Source of the DNA: Actinomyces viscosus | GTDB taxonomy: Bacteria; Bacteroidota; Bacteroidia; Flavobacteriales_D; Crocinitomicaceae | Direction: 5' to 3' | Length of the DNA stretch: 5,906 nt | Assembly: GCA_943326975.2 (NCBI GenBank) | Contig: CALPVI020000129.1 | Coordinates: 1-5,906 of the forward strand | In this document: positions 5,698 to 5,906 of the stretch, piece by piece | Layout of the letters: each line of letters starts with the position of its first letter | Position numbering within the stretch: position 1 is the first letter of the stretch | Program-made: the position numbers and the translations under genes | Notes under the pieces: generated by a model | Told to the model about the DNA's origin: nothing | The model's database searches: none | Seen by the model: only the letters and a program-made list of their open reading frames with translations

Positions 5698-5906
5698 TAA
5701 TAATTTTAAACCAATTAAGTTAGAATATCAAAATATACCTTTGCCTTCTTTCTTGTTTGAAAATTTTAAGCTCCCATCTATTTTTAAATTTAATCTAATA
5801 CTAATCAACAGTTAAAACATGCTAAAATAATTTGCATCAAGAGTCTTATTTCTTTTAATTACTAATACCACCATTGGATTTATATACACTATTTGGGATT
5901 CGAATC
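5698..5906. other. Intergenic tail without a supportable gene
   Basis: About 209 very AT-rich bases up to the right edge. Plus-strand frames are broken by stops. On the minus strand two short frames enter from the edge and stop at 5855 (16 codons) and 5812 (30 codons); either could be the last codons of a gene lying to the right, but neither has a recognisable motif. TACCTTTG at 5736-5743 (plus) matches the Bacteroidota -7 box, without a clear -33 element and with no start codon and frame after it in the window. A 10-bp palindrome GATTCGAATC ends the window. I see no repeat array or RNA gene. Confidence 0.5.

Noticed and set aside
5895..5906. GGGATTCGAATC at the right edge looks like a tRNA T-arm (TTCGAAT).
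   Set aside because: On either strand position 53 would be A opposite C61, breaking the near-universal G53-C61 pair, and the adjoining acceptor-side sequence is AT-rich with no D-arm or anticodon arm visible.
1..5906. Mobile element, CRISPR array, toxin-antitoxin or defence island.
   Set aside because: No repeats of array type, no transposase, integrase or nuclease motifs on either strand; the recognisable genes are housekeeping.

Overview
The window is AT-rich chromosomal DNA that most likely comes from a Bacteroidota bacterium of the Flavobacteriia type. Four things support this. The start regions lack clear Shine-Dalgarno sequences. Several carry the Bacteroidota -7 promoter element TAnnTTTG. 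The MsrA is of the GCFWC kind. The MerR-like regulator, stand-alone proline dehydrogenase and secreted proteins all look like flavobacterial family members. The lineage call is inference from protein character, not from a marker gene.

Layout, left to right. Bases 1-464 (minus) hold the first 154 codons of a secreted protein with a beta-helix-like start; it runs off the left edge. Then msrA (490-1020, minus). A 140-bp divergent region leads to an MFS efflux-type transporter (1161-2327, plus). This converges on, and overlaps by 4 bp, a secreted NlpC/P60 cell-wall peptidase (2324-2890, minus). A 50-bp divergent gap leads to a small MerR-type regulator with a GTG start (2941-3303, plus). This converges through a small hairpin on aroB (3332-4396, minus). 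A 103-bp divergent promoter region separates aroB from a complete stand-alone proline dehydrogenase (4500-5666, plus), which ends at a strong hairpin terminator. The last ~210 bp (5698-5906) hold no gene I can support.

The genes alternate strand almost every time, so most are probably single-gene units; only msrA and the beta-helix gene (25 bp apart, same strand) could share a transcript. The functions are mostly unrelated housekeeping: repair of oxidised methionine, solute export, peptidoglycan cleavage, a transcription regulator, step 2 of the shikimate pathway and step 1 of proline catabolism. I see no mobile element, CRISPR array, RNA gene, toxin-antitoxin or defence system, and no convincing new system. 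The points worth a second look are the truncated secreted protein, the paired back-to-back promoters at aroB/putA, the compact peptidase/MerR intergenic region, the overlapping convergent stops, and start codons that differ from the longest open frames.
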